A stretch of DNA of 64,000 nucleotides from Odiellus spinosus (Eukaryota > Arthropoda > Arachnida > Opiliones > Phalangiidae): NCBI GenBank assembly GCA_963920705.1, contig CAWUCO010000283.1, positions 941,770-1,005,769 of the forward strand, in the 5' to 3' direction. Below the pieces are notes generated by a model that was given only the letters and a program-made list of their open reading frames with translations, was not told where the DNA came from and made no database searches. This document shows positions 63,491-64,000 of the stretch, in pieces (the stretch's first letter is position 1; each line of letters opens with the position of its first letter). The position numbers and the translations under genes are program-made.

Positions 63491-64000
63491 GGCATACTTT
63501 GTTCTACACACTTCAAAAGCGGGCATTACAGTATCCTTATTCTGGTTGCTGGAGGGCAATTCAAGACTGTTTTGTTGCTAATGGGCCGACTAAGGATTAT
63601 TTCAAAAAGATGTGCTTCTCGATGGGCCTCCTAATAAACGAAAATTAGAAATATGTTAGTATACGACAAATGATTTAAATATAGTTTAACTATACTTTAT
63701 ACCAAGATAATTGTCTCCCAGAAGATAAAATATTTATAAAACATCACGAGAAATACGGCGATCTGTAATTGTACTTAAAGATAAACTTTATTTGTAGGTG
63801 AAACCTTTTGATTTTCTTATACATACTTGAAAAGTGGCTACTTTCTCGGGATATTCCGACACTATTATTGACACTTTGCTTCTTGGTCTTAGTACATTCG
63901 CCAAATTCAGGAAACTTGAGAAAACAAACTTACTTTATTAATAAAAATAAGAAATTCCAAATTCTAACCATGCTAAAAGAGCCACTAATTCTTAAATATT
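63491..64000. other. Non-coding stretch at window end
   Basis: No gene, repeat or structure recognised. Confidence 0.3.

Overview
The window looks like insect chromosomal DNA; the order cannot be fixed from sequence alone. It is AT-rich and dense in repeats. It has one multi-exon gene with short GT-AG introns, two kinds of non-LTR retrotransposon, several foldback (MITE-like) elements and at least seven tandem-repeat arrays. Nothing prokaryotic or viral was seen. Most long open frames in it are by-products of tandem repeats whose unit happens to lack stop codons.

Region 1 (1-5730): non-coding, with a 14-bp minisatellite (984-2465), a 51-bp minisatellite (about 3140-3560) and a dispersed ~80-bp repeat. 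It ends in the wreck of the last two exons of an SLC5-type sodium/solute symporter (4255-4449) and a tandemly duplicated upstream module (4829-5730). Region 2 (5731-10961): a complete 12-exon symporter gene whose twelve exons join in frame to about 593 codons. Region 3 (10962-27065): more duplicated flanks, then a 12-exon sister copy (21703-27065) that is a pseudogene. It has lost its ATG and one splice donor, carries a 21-nt deletion in a membrane helix, and has a nonsense codon in exon 9. An 8,386-bp mobile unit (13078-21463) sits in its upstream module. These are the remains of a tandem symporter family that has been growing and decaying.

Region 4 (27328-34960): a 7.6-kb satellite whose units carry a 24-bp perfect palindrome centred on GGGGTACCCC. 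Region 5 (about 34945-49440, minus strand): a decayed Tx1/L1-group retrotransposon with a zinc-knuckle ORF1 and an endonuclease-RT ORF2. Its ORF1 is split by a second, almost identical copy of the 8,386-bp unit (40602-48987). Each unit contains a CR1/L2-like LINE lodged in a minisatellite, plus a 1.4-kb foldback element at one end. Comparison with an empty site suggests that the unit moves as one piece without target-site duplication.

Region 6 (49967-61235) is the most unusual part. Two diverging copies of one unrecognised gene lie head to head in a 9-kb palindrome (50393-59381). The palindrome is bounded on both sides by the same foldback element and flanked by TATA. The plus-strand copy codes for a retropepsin-like N-terminal region, a CCHC zinc knuckle, an acidic stretch and 14 hexapeptide repeats ([12 protein letters not shown]). 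The minus-strand copy has lost the zinc knuckle and acidic stretch and has expanded the hexapeptide array to about 246 uninterrupted, in-frame copies, for a predicted 1,654 residues. Region 7 (61236-64000): non-coding, with a small TTAA-flanked MITE and a ~310-bp tandem repeat.
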